64,000 bases of DNA from Pseudomarimonas arenosa. GTDB lineage: Bacteria > Pseudomonadota > Gammaproteobacteria > Xanthomonadales > Xanthomonadaceae. The notes under the pieces were generated by a model. The model was not told the origin of the DNA. It made no database searches and saw only the letters and a list, made by a program, of their open reading frames with translations. Below, piece by piece: positions 1 through 8,897 of this stretch. The position numbers and the translations under genes are program-made. Position 1 is the first letter of the stretch; the number at the start of each line of letters is the position of its first letter. Where the stretch lies: contig NZ_JACYTR010000006.1 in the NCBI RefSeq assembly GCF_014841215.1, positions 62,001-126,000 on the forward strand. The letters are read 5' to 3'.

Positions 1-576
1 CTGCAAGAGCTCGTTGTCGGTATCAATTGCCAGCACTGCCTGATGGGTCGCGCCCTTGGCCAGGCCAGTATTGAGCTGGGCAAGCCGTGAATCGGCCAAG
101 GGGTCGAGCAACGCGTCGGTCACGGCATGCTCGTGGGCACGATTGCCACAGGCGAATTCGTGCTCGCTGGGCGCAGTCTTGGCGAAGCTACTCATCTCGA
201 AGCGCCCTTCGATCACAGTGCCGGCGAAGTCGAAACTCTCGCCAACATCGAACAGGCTGCCGCGCACATCGGCGCCGTCGGCCGACACTGAAAGAAACAG
301 ACGACTGGCGGTCTTGTCCCGGTCGGCAACGAAGTACAGCCGGTCGCTGCGCGGCAACTCGCGAAATCCGCCATCGGGCAGCGGGGCGAGGATGCGCGCA
401 TCGGGAGCATAGACCTCAATGCGCTTGAGGTGCAGGTCCTGGCTGAAAGCCTTGTCTGCTGCATAGCGAAATGCGGGGACACTGATCGTCTCGCCCACGG
501 CGACCTGCTCCAGGGCGATCGCCTGCGCAGCGCCGCTGGCGGCGAACGATGCCAGCGCTAGGATCAGATGTCGCAT
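1..576 (-). CDS. Secreted metallopeptidase paralogue, N-terminal part (runs off window edge)
   Basis: Reading the minus strand from an ATG at 576 gives 192 open codons up to the window edge, so only the N-terminal part is present. The protein begins with a signal peptide (MRHLILALASFAASGAAQA). It then follows the same pattern as the full-length neighbour at 729-2546: KRIEVYAPDARIL against KRIDVYAPHARVL, TASRLFLSVSADG against SASRLLLTLAADD, and an identical AIDTDNELLQ near residue 190. It is therefore a tandem paralogue and probably a secreted zinc metallopeptidase. The catalytic region lies outside the window, so activity cannot be judged. About 150 bases separate the two genes. The copies are clearly diverged, which suggests an old duplication. 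Confidence 0.8.
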   Translation of the reverse strand, partial: MRHLILALASFAASGAAQAIALEQVAVGETISVPAFRYAADKAFSQDLHLKRIEVYAPDARILAPLPDGGFRELPRSDRLYFVADRDKTASRLFLSVSADGADVRGSLFDVGESFDFAGTVIEGRFEMSSFAKTAPSEHEFACGNRAHEHAVTDALLDPLADSRLAQLNTGLAKGATHQAVLAIDTDNELLQ

Positions 577-728
577 GCTGCCTCCAATCAAATTCCCGTC
601 GCTGAGTATCGATACGCGAGCTCAGCGACCCTGGATGCCAGCATAGCGGCAGCAGTCACGAGCCAGTGCGGAACGGCCGCACAAATCGGGACGCACGGAG
701 GGTTGAATTCACCGAACGGTCGCGAGCT

Positions 729-2546
729 TCAATCGCAAGGGATTTCGTCGCTCTCGAAGCCGGTACGAAACAGGGTGTCGGCCGGACAGGGCGCCTGGAT
801 CACCCCAGCCGGCACGCTGAAATGAAACTGAAAACTGCTGACGCTGCCATTGCTGGGCGTCGCCGTGCACACCACGCTGCCCGCTTGCTCGCTGTCGCTG
901 AGCACAAACTGCAGCGCTACGGGATCGACGGGTCCGCCCACGCTGATCGTTTGCGTCGATCCGGAGACGAGGCTGAGGCTGGCGCCCGCAGCACTGCAGA
1001 CCAGGCTAGTGCTGCCTGCGCCAGTGCCGCCTGACCGACTGAACTGGATCTGTCCCTCGCTGACTGCGCCGACGCTGCCTCCAGCCAGCGCCGTGCTGCT
1101 ATCGGCCGTCGGCATCAATGGCGAAAGCGTCGGACCGACTGCGGCATCGTCGGCAATGATGCAGCCGCTGCCGACATTATCGGCAATCCGCTGCAGCAGG
1201 AAGCTTTGCTGCGCCGGGTGAAACTCCTGCAACACCTGGCCGCTGTTCGGCAGGCATTGGGCACCGTTCGGCGGTGGAAAATTGCAGTAGCTCATCAGTG
1301 AGCCCTGGCCGAACTCGGAGTTGTCGATCGGGCAACTGACCGGGCCTGCATAACACTCAGGTTCGGCGTTGTAGCAGCGATCGATGGTGCCGACACTGAC
1401 ATTGATCTTCGGGCTGTTACCAGAAGCGTGAGTGCAGTGGCTATGCCGTACGCCCAGCAGATGGCCCAGTTCATGGCCGACCAAGGTTACGTCCTGGGCC
1501 GCAATGGAACCGCTGAACTGAGTGCAGGGCGCCAGCCCGTTGAACACGCGCACCAAGCCGTAGTGGCCGAAGGTCGCGTTCTCGTCGGTGATGCGAAAGC
1601 CTTTGGCGGCACAGTAGTTGCGATCATCGAAGCCGTCGGGAAGCCCGGGTTGTGCTGGCAGCACCCCATTCAGATCGTTCAGAACATAGGCGATTCCATT
1701 CGATTGGCAGCCATTGAGCGCCTTGCCGGAGAGTTGCAGGGTCAGCGTGCGTTCGATCGCCGCATGGTTGAGCCGCCAGTGCTCGGCGAGCTCATTCAGC
1801 TGATCGCGCGTGCTATCCGATCCAGTGCTGGGGTAAGGATCGGCGATGGTGCTCGGTCGCAGGATCACGCTGCCCTGCACCACGCGCAGGCCGAGATCGC
1901 GCTCGTAGAACAGATTCAGGCCGGCGAACAGATTGGCCAGATAGTTGATGGCGGTGCCGCTGTTGTTGCCAAATCTTCGTTGCAGCAATTCATTGTCGGT
2001 GTCGATGGCAATGGCCAGTCTTTGCAGGCCGGCGCCCTTGTCGGTGACCGGCCGCAACGCCTGTGGACTCAGGCCTTGATCAGGGCGCAGCAGCGGTTGC
2101 CGCAGCGTGCCTTGAGCGCACTGGCTGGCGGTGTCATCCATCGACAGGCGTTGGCTATCAAGCAGACGCAGCGACTGGCCGTGCTCGAGTCGTGCGCGAA
2201 ATTGGTAGATGCCCCCGGGTTCGAACACCGTGCCGCTTATCAGCTGATCGTCTGCTGCCAGCGTCAGCAGTAGACGACTGGCGCTGCCGTTATCGCTGAT
2301 GAAAAAGCGCAGATTGCTGCGTTCAACTTCGCGCAGGCCACTCTGGTTGGCGACCAAGACCCGCGCATGCGGCGCGTAGACGTCGATGCGCTTCAGCACC
2401 ATCGGCGAAACGAAGCGCTTTTGCTCGCCATAGGCGAATGGCGCCAGTTCCACCTGCTCGCCGATCTCGGCCTGCAGCAGATCGGCGGCCGGGCAGGCTT
2501 GGCCGCCAGCCAGCGTCAGCGCGGCGAGTAGGTATCGAAGACGCAT
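729..2546 (-). CDS. Secreted reprolysin-like zinc metallopeptidase
   Basis: This 605-residue protein has a signal peptide (residues 1-20, ending ACPAA). A pro-/N-terminal region is followed by a metzincin catalytic domain. The zinc site HELGHLLGVRH starts at His358 and fits HExxHxxGxxH, and a Met-turn-like LMSYC lies downstream. Many cysteines in the catalytic half suggest an extracytoplasmic, disulfide-bonded enzyme. The last third is Ser/Gly/Thr-rich and looks like a beta-rich accessory domain. The protein ends in an aromatic-acidic tail (LFRTGFESDEIPCD). The family (M12B/M43-type) cleaves proteins outside the cell, but the substrate is unknown. It lies 63 bases downstream of rdgB on the same strand and just upstream of its paralogue at 1-576. 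Start: ATG at 2546, followed directly by the signal peptide. Confidence 0.85.
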   Translation of the reverse strand: MRLRYLLAALTLAGGQACPAADLLQAEIGEQVELAPFAYGEQKRFVSPMVLKRIDVYAPHARVLVANQSGLREVERSNLRFFISDNGSASRLLLTLAADDQLISGTVFEPGGIYQFRARLEHGQSLRLLDSQRLSMDDTASQCAQGTLRQPLLRPDQGLSPQALRPVTDKGAGLQRLAIAIDTDNELLQRRFGNNSGTAINYLANLFAGLNLFYERDLGLRVVQGSVILRPSTIADPYPSTGSDSTRDQLNELAEHWRLNHAAIERTLTLQLSGKALNGCQSNGIAYVLNDLNGVLPAQPGLPDGFDDRNYCAAKGFRITDENATFGHYGLVRVFNGLAPCTQFSGSIAAQDVTLVGHELGHLLGVRHSHCTHASGNSPKINVSVGTIDRCYNAEPECYAGPVSCPIDNSEFGQGSLMSYCNFPPPNGAQCLPNSGQVLQEFHPAQQSFLLQRIADNVGSGCIIADDAAVGPTLSPLMPTADSSTALAGGSVGAVSEGQIQFSRSGGTGAGSTSLVCSAAGASLSLVSGSTQTISVGGPVDPVALQFVLSDSEQAGSVVCTATPSNGSVSSFQFHFSVPAGVIQAPCPADTLFRTGFESDEIPCD

Positions 2547-2609
2547 CGTCTCGCCTGTCTCATGACTTGATCGATCATGATACGCAGGCGAACGCTGCGC
2601 GCCCTTGGT

Positions 2610-3212
2610 CTAGACGCCGATCAGGCGGCTCAATTGCCCGATTGCCTGCCCGCGATGGCTTAGACGGGCTTTTTCCGCTGCGGGTAGTTCGGCCGCGGAT
2701 TGCGAAAGCCCGTCGGGTAGGAACACCGGGTCGTAGCCAAAGCCGCCAGCGCCGGCTCGACTCTGCATGATGCGACCGTACCAGCGGCCGCTGGCAATCA
2801 GCGGATCGGGATCCTCTGGATGGCGCAGATAAACCAGCACGCAGACGAAGTGTGCGCTGCGCTCCGGGTCGGGGCGGTCAGCCAGCCGAGCCAGCAACAG
2901 GTCGATGTTGTCCTGGCTGCTGGCGCCATCGCCGGCGAAGCGCGCCGAGCGCAGGCCCGGTGCGCCGTGCAGGGCATCGACACAAAGCCCGGAGTCATCG
3001 GCCAGACTGGGTAGCCCGCTGAGCTGACAGGCGTGTCGCGCCTTGATCAGGGCGTTCTCGACGAAGCTGAGGCCGGTCTCGGCGATTTCGCCAATGCCCA
3101 GCTCGCCCTGGCCGACCACGCCGACACCGAGCGGTGCGAACAGGCGCTGAAACTCGGCCAACTTGCCGGCATTGCCGGTCGCGATCAGCAGTTTTTCCGG
3201 CAGTCGGATCAC
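2610..3212 (-). CDS. rdgB: XTP/dITP pyrophosphatase (house-cleaning NTPase)
   Basis: This 200-residue protein is the usual length for the HAM1/RdgB family. The family hydrolyses deaminated purine nucleotides (XTP, dITP, ITP) to monophosphates and so keeps them out of DNA and RNA. Visible family motifs are the N-terminal nucleotide-binding [14 protein letters not shown], the catalytic segment [13 protein letters not shown], and [12 protein letters not shown] with the SHRGQA tail. It overlaps rph by four bases (ATGA at 3209-3212), so the two are translationally coupled. rph-rdgB is a common proteobacterial pair. Confidence 0.97.
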   Translation of the reverse strand: MIRLPEKLLIATGNAGKLAEFQRLFAPLGVGVVGQGELGIGEIAETGLSFVENALIKARHACQLSGLPSLADDSGLCVDALHGAPGLRSARFAGDGASSQDNIDLLLARLADRPDPERSAHFVCVLVYLRHPEDPDPLIASGRWYGRIMQSRAGAGGFGYDPVFLPDGLSQSAAELPAAEKARLSHRGQAIGQLSRLIGV

Positions 3213-3937
3213 GACTCCAGCGCCGCCAGTTGCGCCTGGAACAACGCGCTGGCGCCGATCTGGGCCAGATCAAGCAGGCTGTTCAGATCATCGCGGCGGA
3301 AGGCATGACCTTCGGCCGTGCCCTGCAGCTCGATGAATCCACCGCCGTCGTTCATCACCACATTCATGTCGGTGTCGCAGCTACTGTCTTCGACATAATC
3401 GAGGTCAAGCACCGGCACGCCGTTGTACACGCCGACCGATACGGCAGCGATCTGCCCATGCACTGGGCTTTGCTTCAGGGCGCCTGCCTGTTGCAGGTTG
3501 CGGATGGCATCGACCAGGGCGACGTATGCGCCAGTGATCGCGGCGCAGCGGGTGCCACCATCGGCCTGCAGCACGTCGCAGTCCAGGGTGATGGTGCGTT
3601 CGCCCAGGGCGCGGCGGTCAACACAGGCGCGCAGGGCGCGGCCGATCAGGCGTTGAATTTCCAGCGTGCGGCCGCCCTGCTTGCCCTGTGCCGCTTCGCG
3701 ACCGCCGCGGGTGTGGGTGGCGCGCGGCAGCATGCCGTATTCGGCCGTGATCCAGCCTTCGCCCTTGCCGCGCAGGAAGCCCGGCACACGCTCTTCCACG
3801 CTGGCCGTGCAAAGGACCCGGGTGTCGCCGATGGCGATCAGCACCGAGCCTTCAGCGTGCTTGGTGTAGCCGCGCTGCAGGGTGAGGGGACGCAGTTGGT
3901 CGGCGGCACGGCCGCTGGGTCGTTGAATCTCGGTCAT
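3209..3937 (-). CDS. rph: Ribonuclease PH
   Basis: RNase PH is a phosphate-dependent 3'-5' exoribonuclease that trims tRNA 3' ends. The protein is 242 residues (E. coli Rph family about 238) and starts [10 protein letters not shown] at ATG 3937. The reading frame stays open 13 codons further upstream, but family proteins begin at this Met with the RPSGR motif. Family hallmarks are ATVEERVP-like [28 protein letters not shown], the phosphate-binding [27 protein letters not shown], and [12 protein letters not shown]. No clear Shine-Dalgarno precedes this start. It is first in a minus-strand pair with rdgB and is divergent from yicC, leaving 131 bases for both promoters. Confidence 0.97.
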   Translation of the reverse strand: MTEIQRPSGRAADQLRPLTLQRGYTKHAEGSVLIAIGDTRVLCTASVEERVPGFLRGKGEGWITAEYGMLPRATHTRGGREAAQGKQGGRTLEIQRLIGRALRACVDRRALGERTITLDCDVLQADGGTRCAAITGAYVALVDAIRNLQQAGALKQSPVHGQIAAVSVGVYNGVPVLDLDYVEDSSCDTDMNVVMNDGGGFIELQGTAEGHAFRRDDLNSLLDLAQIGASALFQAQLAALES

Positions 3938-4068
3938 GGCAGAACACGGGCAATTTAGGGGCGCGAAGTTTACCATTCGGCTCCCGAGTCCCCGATTCGC
4001 TCACCCTCTGCGGACTGGCTTCAAGGAATTCTGATGCGCTATCGACCCAGCACCCCGGCGGTTCAGCC

Positions 4069-4929
4069 ATGATTCGCAGCATGACGGCCTATGGCATGGC
4101 CGAAGCGCAGCTGCCATTCGGCTGGCTGTCGATTGAGCTACGGGCGGTGAACCACCGCTACCTCGACCTCAGCCTGCGCGTGGCTGAGGAGTGTCGTGCC
4201 CTGGAGCCGTTGCTGCGCGAGCAGATCGCCGCCAAGGTGCAGCGCGGCAAACTCGATTGCACGCTGCGCTTTCGCGAGTCGGCCGAGGGCGGTGAGTTCA
4301 GCATCAATCGGACCGCGCTCGATCGATTGGCCGACTTGGCCAAGCAATGTGAACAGCGATTTGCCCGACTGCAGGTGGACTTTGCCGAGCTGCTCAAGCT
4401 GCCGGGCGTGCTGGAGCGCGGCGGCATCGATGCCGAGGCCTTGCAGGCGGCGGTGGCCGAAGTCCTGCAGCGCGCACTGACCAGCTTCGCTGAAGCCCGC
4501 GAGCGCGAGGGTGAGAAGCTGGCCGAACTGATGCGCGAGCGTCTGGATGGCATTGAGCAATGGATAAGCCAGCTGCGCCAGTGGCTGCCGGAGATCCGTC
4601 ACGCATTGGAGTTGCGCATGCGCGGCAAGCTTGAAGAGCTGAAGGTCGCCGTCGACCCGGCCCGGATCGAGCAGGAGTTGGTGTTGCAGGTGCAGAAGAT
4701 CGATGTCGACGAGGAGTTGGACCGTCTGCAGGTGCATGTCGAAGAAGCGCGTCGCGTACTCAAGCTGCGCGAGCCGATTGGCCGCCGGCTGGATTTTCTG
4801 ATGCAGGAATTCAATCGTGAAGCCAATACGCTGGGTTCGAAGTCGGTCGACAGTCGTACTACCCAGGCTTCGGTGGAACTGAAAGTGTTGATCGAGCAGC
4901 TGCGCGAGCAGGTGCAGAACATCGAGTAG
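4069..4929 (+). CDS. yicC: YicC family endoribonuclease
   Basis: This 286-residue protein, close to the family's 287, begins MIRSMTAYG, the conserved YicC N-terminus. The C-terminal DUF1732 block is clear: EQELVLQVQKIDVDEELDRLQVH, then GRRLDFLMQEFNREANTLGSKS. YicC proteins form hexameric, metal-dependent endoribonucleases. In E. coli YicC has been linked to decay of the small RNA RyhB. The middle is rich in Glu, Leu and Arg and is predicted to be helical. The gene is followed by gmk, the usual neighbour, after 151 bases. Confidence 0.95.
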   Translation: MIRSMTAYGMAEAQLPFGWLSIELRAVNHRYLDLSLRVAEECRALEPLLREQIAAKVQRGKLDCTLRFRESAEGGEFSINRTALDRLADLAKQCEQRFARLQVDFAELLKLPGVLERGGIDAEALQAAVAEVLQRALTSFAEAREREGEKLAELMRERLDGIEQWISQLRQWLPEIRHALELRMRGKLEELKVAVDPARIEQELVLQVQKIDVDEELDRLQVHVEEARRVLKLREPIGRRLDFLMQEFNREANTLGSKSVDSRTTQASVELKVLIEQLREQVQNIE

Positions 4930-5080
4930 CAGTGCTGCTCGGCGCGCCATGGAGGGCGCGCACGGAAGTCGGGCGTTGGGCGCGCGACTTCCGGCAAAGG
5001 TGGCGCGGCTGAGCCGCGACCGTTTGCGCTGACCAACGCCAGGGCGGCGTTTTTCAGCAGCCTGATTGAGGAGGCCGGCA

Positions 5081-5698
5081 GTGCGCGGCAATCTGTTTAT
5101 CGTTTCAGCGCCCAGCGGCGCCGGCAAGTCGTCCCTGGTCAATGCGGTGTTGGCATTGGAGCCCAGCATCGCCTTGTCGATTTCGTTTACCTCGCGTGGT
5201 CCGCGCCCCGGAGAGCGCCACGCGCAGCACTACCATTTCATCAGCAAACAGGAATTCGAGGCCATGATCGGCGCCGGCGACTTCTTCGAGTACGCCCTGG
5301 TGCACGGCGATTACAAGGGCACGGCGCGACAGTCGGTGGAACCGCAACTGGCCGCCGGCAAGGATGTCTTGCTGGAAATTGATTGGCAGGGCGCGCGCCA
5401 GGTGCGCTCGAAGATTCCGGAGGCGATCTCAGTCTTCATTCTGCCGCCGTCGCGGCCGGCCCTGGAGGAGCGGATGCGCAAGCGTGGCCAGGACAGCGAG
5501 GACGTCATCGCGCAGCGTTTTTCGGCGGCGCACGAGGAGATGAGCCACCTGCACGAGTTTGACTACCTGCTGGTCAACGAAGACTTCGATCAGGCGGTGG
5601 TGGAGATGCGTTCGATCTTCATCGCCTCGCGGCTGCGCCAGCAACAGCAGCAGCAACGCCACCGGGATCTGATTGCCGGCTTGCTGAGCGCCGGCTGA
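5081..5698 (+). CDS. gmk: Guanylate kinase
   Basis: Guanylate kinase phosphorylates GMP or dGMP to the diphosphate using ATP and is essential for GTP and (p)ppGpp supply. I place the start at GTG 5081, because AGGAGG at 5069-5074 sits six bases upstream. An in-frame TTG at 5066 would overlap that Shine-Dalgarno. This gives 205 residues, the family length. The P-loop is PSGAGKSS (residues 11-18). The GMP-binding segment has SFTSRGPRPGE and HYHFISKQEFEAMI, and the lid is RMRKRGQDSEDVIAQR. It ends in a Gln-rich stretch (RQQQQQQRH). yicC-gmk-rpoZ-spoT is a classical gene order. Confidence 0.97.
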   Translation: MRGNLFIVSAPSGAGKSSLVNAVLALEPSIALSISFTSRGPRPGERHAQHYHFISKQEFEAMIGAGDFFEYALVHGDYKGTARQSVEPQLAAGKDVLLEIDWQGARQVRSKIPEAISVFILPPSRPALEERMRKRGQDSEDVIAQRFSAAHEEMSHLHEFDYLLVNEDFDQAVVEMRSIFIASRLRQQQQQQRHRDLIAGLLSAG

Positions 5699-5710
5699 TC
5701 CCCCTATACT
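5681..5710 (+). promoter_or_regulatory. Candidate sigma-70 promoter for rpoZ
   Basis: TTGCTG at 5681-5686 and TATACT at 5705-5710 are separated by 18 bases. They match four and five of six consensus bases. The site overlaps the last codons of gmk, 54 bases before the rpoZ start. It is inferred from sequence only. Confidence 0.5.
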
Positions 5711-5763
5711 GACGAGTTCCGATAGCTAGTTAGCCCCGATCTTTGGGGCCGAATGAGGATTCA

Positions 5764-6057
5764 ATGGCCAGAATTACCGTCGAAGATTGCCTGAAGGTGG
5801 TGGATAACCGCTTCGAGTTAGTGGTGATGGCATCGAAGCGTGCCCGCCAGCTGGCCAAAGGGGCCCAGCCGATGCTCGACACCGAGGAAGGCGAAGACAA
5901 GCCGACCGTGCTGGCCCTGCGTGAAATCGCCGCGCGTCGGGTTGATCAGACCCTGATCGACGAAGTCGAGCGTGCCGAGCGTGAGCGTGCCGAGCGTGAA
6001 GCCCTGGAATGGGCGGCAGCGGAAGTCGACGACGACCTGTCCAAGGGCGACGACTGA
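5764..6057 (+). CDS. rpoZ: RNA polymerase omega subunit
   Basis: Omega is a small subunit that helps fold and recruit beta-prime. In proteobacteria it forms part of a ppGpp-binding site on RNA polymerase. The 97-residue protein starts [20 protein letters not shown], the canonical N-terminus, with GAGG about six bases upstream of ATG 5764. The [15 protein letters not shown] and [10 protein letters not shown] segments are typical of the family. The last third is acidic and Glu/Arg-rich. It is followed by an intrinsic terminator and then spoT, which makes the ppGpp that acts through this subunit. Confidence 0.97.
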   Translation: MARITVEDCLKVVDNRFELVVMASKRARQLAKGAQPMLDTEEGEDKPTVLALREIAARRVDQTLIDEVERAERERAEREALEWAAAEVDDDLSKGDD

Positions 6058-6098
6058 TTCACCCTGGGTGCCGCGCCGGCGCCCGTCCGCTGACCGAA

Positions 6099-6130
6099 CG
6101 CACCGGGCCGAACGGCCGCGGTGCGTTTTT
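6099..6130 (+). terminator. Intrinsic terminator after rpoZ
   Basis: A GC-rich stem (left arm 6099-6109, GAAC loop, right arm 6114-6125 with one bulged G) is followed at once by TTTTTG. It lies 42 bases after the rpoZ stop, so spoT probably has its own promoter in 6131-6256. Confidence 0.75.
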
Positions 6131-6256
6131 GTTTGGCCCGTTGCGTTTGTTTGGCCCGTCGCGCCGGACTGCGCCATTCACGCCGGCCTTCAGAACTGCG
6201 GATAGGATCAGGTCGGGCCCATTGCTGCCGGCGCCAAGCCTGCGTAGTCTCGCTGC

Positions 6257-8425
6257 ATGCCTGAAACGTCCGTTCGACCATCGACCCTGCCCACGCTCGA
6301 CCCGGTACCCGAAGTGGCGGCCGCGCTGGAGCGCGTCGCGTCTGAGTATCTCAGTGCCGAGCAGGTAGCGCGTGTACGCCGCGCCTATCTGGTTTCGGCG
6401 GCGGCGCATGATGGTCAGACGCGCAAGAGCGGCGAGCCCTACATCACCCATCCGCTTGCGGTGTCATCTCTACTGGCCGAACTGCGGCTCGACTGCGAGA
6501 CCCTGTGTGCGGCGATTCTGCATGACACGCTGGAGGACACTGGCCTCGGCCATGCGGCCTTGAGTGCCGAGTTCGGCGAGGCCGTGGCCGAACTGGTCGA
6601 AGGGGTGACCAAGCTCGACAAGCTGCAGTTCCGCGATCGCTACGAAGCGGCGGCGGAGAGTTTCCGCAAGATGATGCTGGCGATGGCGCGCGATCTGCGG
6701 GTCATTCTGATCAAGCTGGCCGATCGCTTGCACAACATGCGCACGATCGACTCGATGAGTCCCGGCTCACGCCGGCGCATCGCTGCCGAGACCCTGGAAA
6801 TCTACGCGCCGATCGCCCAGCGTCTGGGCATGAACCGGATCAAGGCCGAGCTGCAGGATCTCGGCTTTGCCGCCCTGCATCCGCGGCGCCATGCGGTGAT
6901 CCGGCGCCGTATCCAGTCGCAGCCGGTGCTGCGTCGCGAATCGATGGCCAGCATCGAAGCGGCGCTGGCGCAAAAGCTGGCCAATGAGAAGATCAGTCAT
7001 CGCCTGGTTGGGCGGGTCAAGTCGCCCTACAGCGTTTATCAGAAGATGCGGGGCGAGCATAAGAGCTTCGATCAGGTGATGGACGTGTTCGGTTTTCGCG
7101 TCATCGTCAAGTCGGTAATGGAGTGCTATCACGCACTGGGTGCGGTGCACAGCCTGTACAAGCCGCTCGATGGCCGTTTTCGCGATTTCATCGCGATTCC
7201 CAAGGCGAATGGCTATCAGAGCCTGCATACGGTGCTGTTCGGGCCGTTCGGTTCGCCGATCGAGGTGCAGATCCGCACCGAGGATATGGATCTGATTGCC
7301 GAGCGCGGCATTGCTGCGCACTGGATGTACAAGTCCGGCGAGCGCACCGGCACCGGCGCCCAGCTACGTGCGCAGGACTGGCTGCGCGATCTGCTGGAAA
7401 GCCAGGCGGTGGCGGGATCTCCGATGGAGTTCCTGGAGAACGTCAAGGTCGATCTGTTTCCCGATGAGGTCTACCTGTTCACACCAAAGGGCGATATCCG
7501 CGCCCTGCCACGCAATGCCACCGCGCTGGATTTCGCCTACGCGGTGCACACCGATGTCGGTGACCATGCGGTGGCTGCCCGGGTCGACAAGAAGCTGGTG
7601 CCGCTGCGGACGCGTCTGGTCAGCGGGCAGTCGGTGGAAATCATCACCGCACCCTCGGCCACGCCGCACCCCAGCTGGCTCGAGTTCGTCGTGTCGAGCA
7701 AGGCGCGAACCGCCATCCGACACTTCCTCAAGCATCTGCAACACGAGGATGCGGTCGAGCTTGGCCATCGCATGCTCGACCGTGCGCTGGGAGCGTTGCA
7801 GTTTTCGCTTGATCGGGTCGAGCCGCAGCGGCTTGAGCAATACCTCGTTGAATGTCGGTTCCGTCGATTGGAGGAACTGCTGGCAGATATCGCCCTGGGC
7901 AATCGCATGCCACAGCAAGTCGCCGTGGCCTTGACGCAAGCACAGGGCGACGACTCGGCGCCCGAGCCACAGGCTCCGCTCGATGTTGAACGGATTCTGA
8001 TCACTGGCGCGGAACGCGGTGTGTTGAGCTTTGCCAACTGCTGTCACCCGGTGCCGGGCGATCAGATCATGGGCTACTTGACCGCCGGCAAGGGCATCGT
8101 GGTGCATCGCCTGGAATGCAGCAACCTGCCCGAGTTCCGCAAGTCGCCGGAACGCTGGGTGTCGATCGGCTGGGACCGTAGCGTGCAGGGCGAATACCGC
8201 GCCGGCCTGCGGGTCGAGGTCGAGAACAAACCCGGCGTGCTGGCGCAGGTGGCAGCGGCCATTGCCGAGGCGCAATCGAACATCGACAACGTCGAATATC
8301 AGGAACGCGATCTGCGCATGGCGATCATGCACTTCAACATCGAAGTGCGCTCGCGCAAGCATCTGGCCGATGTGATCCGGCGAGTCCGCCGTCTGGCGGT
8401 GGCTCACGGGGTGCAGCGACTTTAG
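6257..8425 (+). CDS. spoT: Bifunctional (p)ppGpp synthetase/hydrolase
   Basis: This 722-residue long RelA/SpoT homologue makes and degrades the stringent-response alarmone. Domain order is complete. An HD hydrolase domain has intact ITHPLAV and His89-Asp90 in HDTLEDT. The synthetase domain includes YQKMRG, MDVFGFRVIV and NGYQSLHTVLFG. A TGS domain begins near residue 402 (DEVYLFTPKGDI). A zinc-finger-like region has the NCCHPVPGD motif, and a C-terminal ACT domain begins near residue 650 (VENKPGVLAQVA). The intact HD site argues for SpoT or Rel rather than a synthetase-only RelA. ridA follows after 47 bases and may be co-transcribed. Confidence 0.96.
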   Translation: MPETSVRPSTLPTLDPVPEVAAALERVASEYLSAEQVARVRRAYLVSAAAHDGQTRKSGEPYITHPLAVSSLLAELRLDCETLCAAILHDTLEDTGLGHAALSAEFGEAVAELVEGVTKLDKLQFRDRYEAAAESFRKMMLAMARDLRVILIKLADRLHNMRTIDSMSPGSRRRIAAETLEIYAPIAQRLGMNRIKAELQDLGFAALHPRRHAVIRRRIQSQPVLRRESMASIEAALAQKLANEKISHRLVGRVKSPYSVYQKMRGEHKSFDQVMDVFGFRVIVKSVMECYHALGAVHSLYKPLDGRFRDFIAIPKANGYQSLHTVLFGPFGSPIEVQIRTEDMDLIAERGIAAHWMYKSGERTGTGAQLRAQDWLRDLLESQAVAGSPMEFLENVKVDLFPDEVYLFTPKGDIRALPRNATALDFAYAVHTDVGDHAVAARVDKKLVPLRTRLVSGQSVEIITAPSATPHPSWLEFVVSSKARTAIRHFLKHLQHEDAVELGHRMLDRALGALQFSLDRVEPQRLEQYLVECRFRRLEELLADIALGNRMPQQVAVALTQAQGDDSAPEPQAPLDVERILITGAERGVLSFANCCHPVPGDQIMGYLTAGKGIVVHRLECSNLPEFRKSPERWVSIGWDRSVQGEYRAGLRVEVENKPGVLAQVAAAIAEAQSNIDNVEYQERDLRMAIMHFNIEVRSRKHLADVIRRVRRLAVAHGVQRL

Positions 8426-8472
8426 CCCTGGCGGGGTTCGGCTACACTTCCGGCTTTGACCAGGAGAGTGAA

Positions 8473-8856
8473 ATGAGCCGTACCGCGATTTCCACTTCGG
8501 CCGCGCCGGCCGCCATTGGCCCGTATTCGCAAGCCGTCAAGGCCGGCGCAATGGTGTTTCTGTCCGGCCAGATTCCGCTCGATCCGGCCAGCGGCGCCCT
8601 GGTCGAGGGCGACATTTCCACCCAGACGCGGCGCGTGTTCGATAATCTGCGGGCGGTGTGCGAGGCGGCTGGCGGCAGCCTGGACGCGGTGGCGAGAATC
8701 GGCATCTTCCTGACCGACCTGGGCAATTTTGCCGAGGTCAATGCGGTCATGGCGGAGTACTTCCAGGCGCCGTATCCGGCCCGAGCGACGGTGCAGGTAT
8801 CGGCCCTGCCGAAAGGCGCGCAAGTGGAAGTCGATGCGGTGATGGTGCTCGCCTGA
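8473..8856 (+). CDS. ridA: RidA family 2-iminobutanoate/2-iminopropanoate deaminase
   Basis: RidA hydrolyses reactive enamine/imine intermediates released by PLP enzymes such as threonine dehydratase. The 127-residue protein is the family's usual size. Conserved segments are AAPAAIGPYSQAVKAG, VFLSGQIPLDP, the helix TRRVFDNLRAV, and the C-terminal PARATVQVSALPKGAQVEVDA, which carries the catalytic Arg of the PxRxT motif. A GGAG-type Shine-Dalgarno lies about seven bases before the ATG. It sits between spoT and recG, as in many gammaproteobacteria. Confidence 0.95.
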   Translation: MSRTAISTSAAPAAIGPYSQAVKAGAMVFLSGQIPLDPASGALVEGDISTQTRRVFDNLRAVCEAAGGSLDAVARIGIFLTDLGNFAEVNAVMAEYFQAPYPARATVQVSALPKGAQVEVDAVMVLA

Positions 8857-8897
8857 GGGACCCTGGCGATGGCGACTTTCCAGCAGCGCTGAACAGG

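Noticed and set aside
1428-2273. Antisense open frame (281 codons) inside the secreted metallopeptidase
   Set aside because: It covers the zinc-site region of a clear protease gene, and its product is an Ala/Gln-rich shadow.
2568-2577. TGATCGATCA palindrome between rdgB and the metallopeptidase
   Set aside because: It is a ten-base palindrome of a kind expected by chance in this composition, with no flanking promoter support.
4138-5169. Antisense open frame (343 codons) across yicC and the gmk start
   Set aside because: yicC is recognisable end to end, and the antisense product is low-complexity with no family resemblance.
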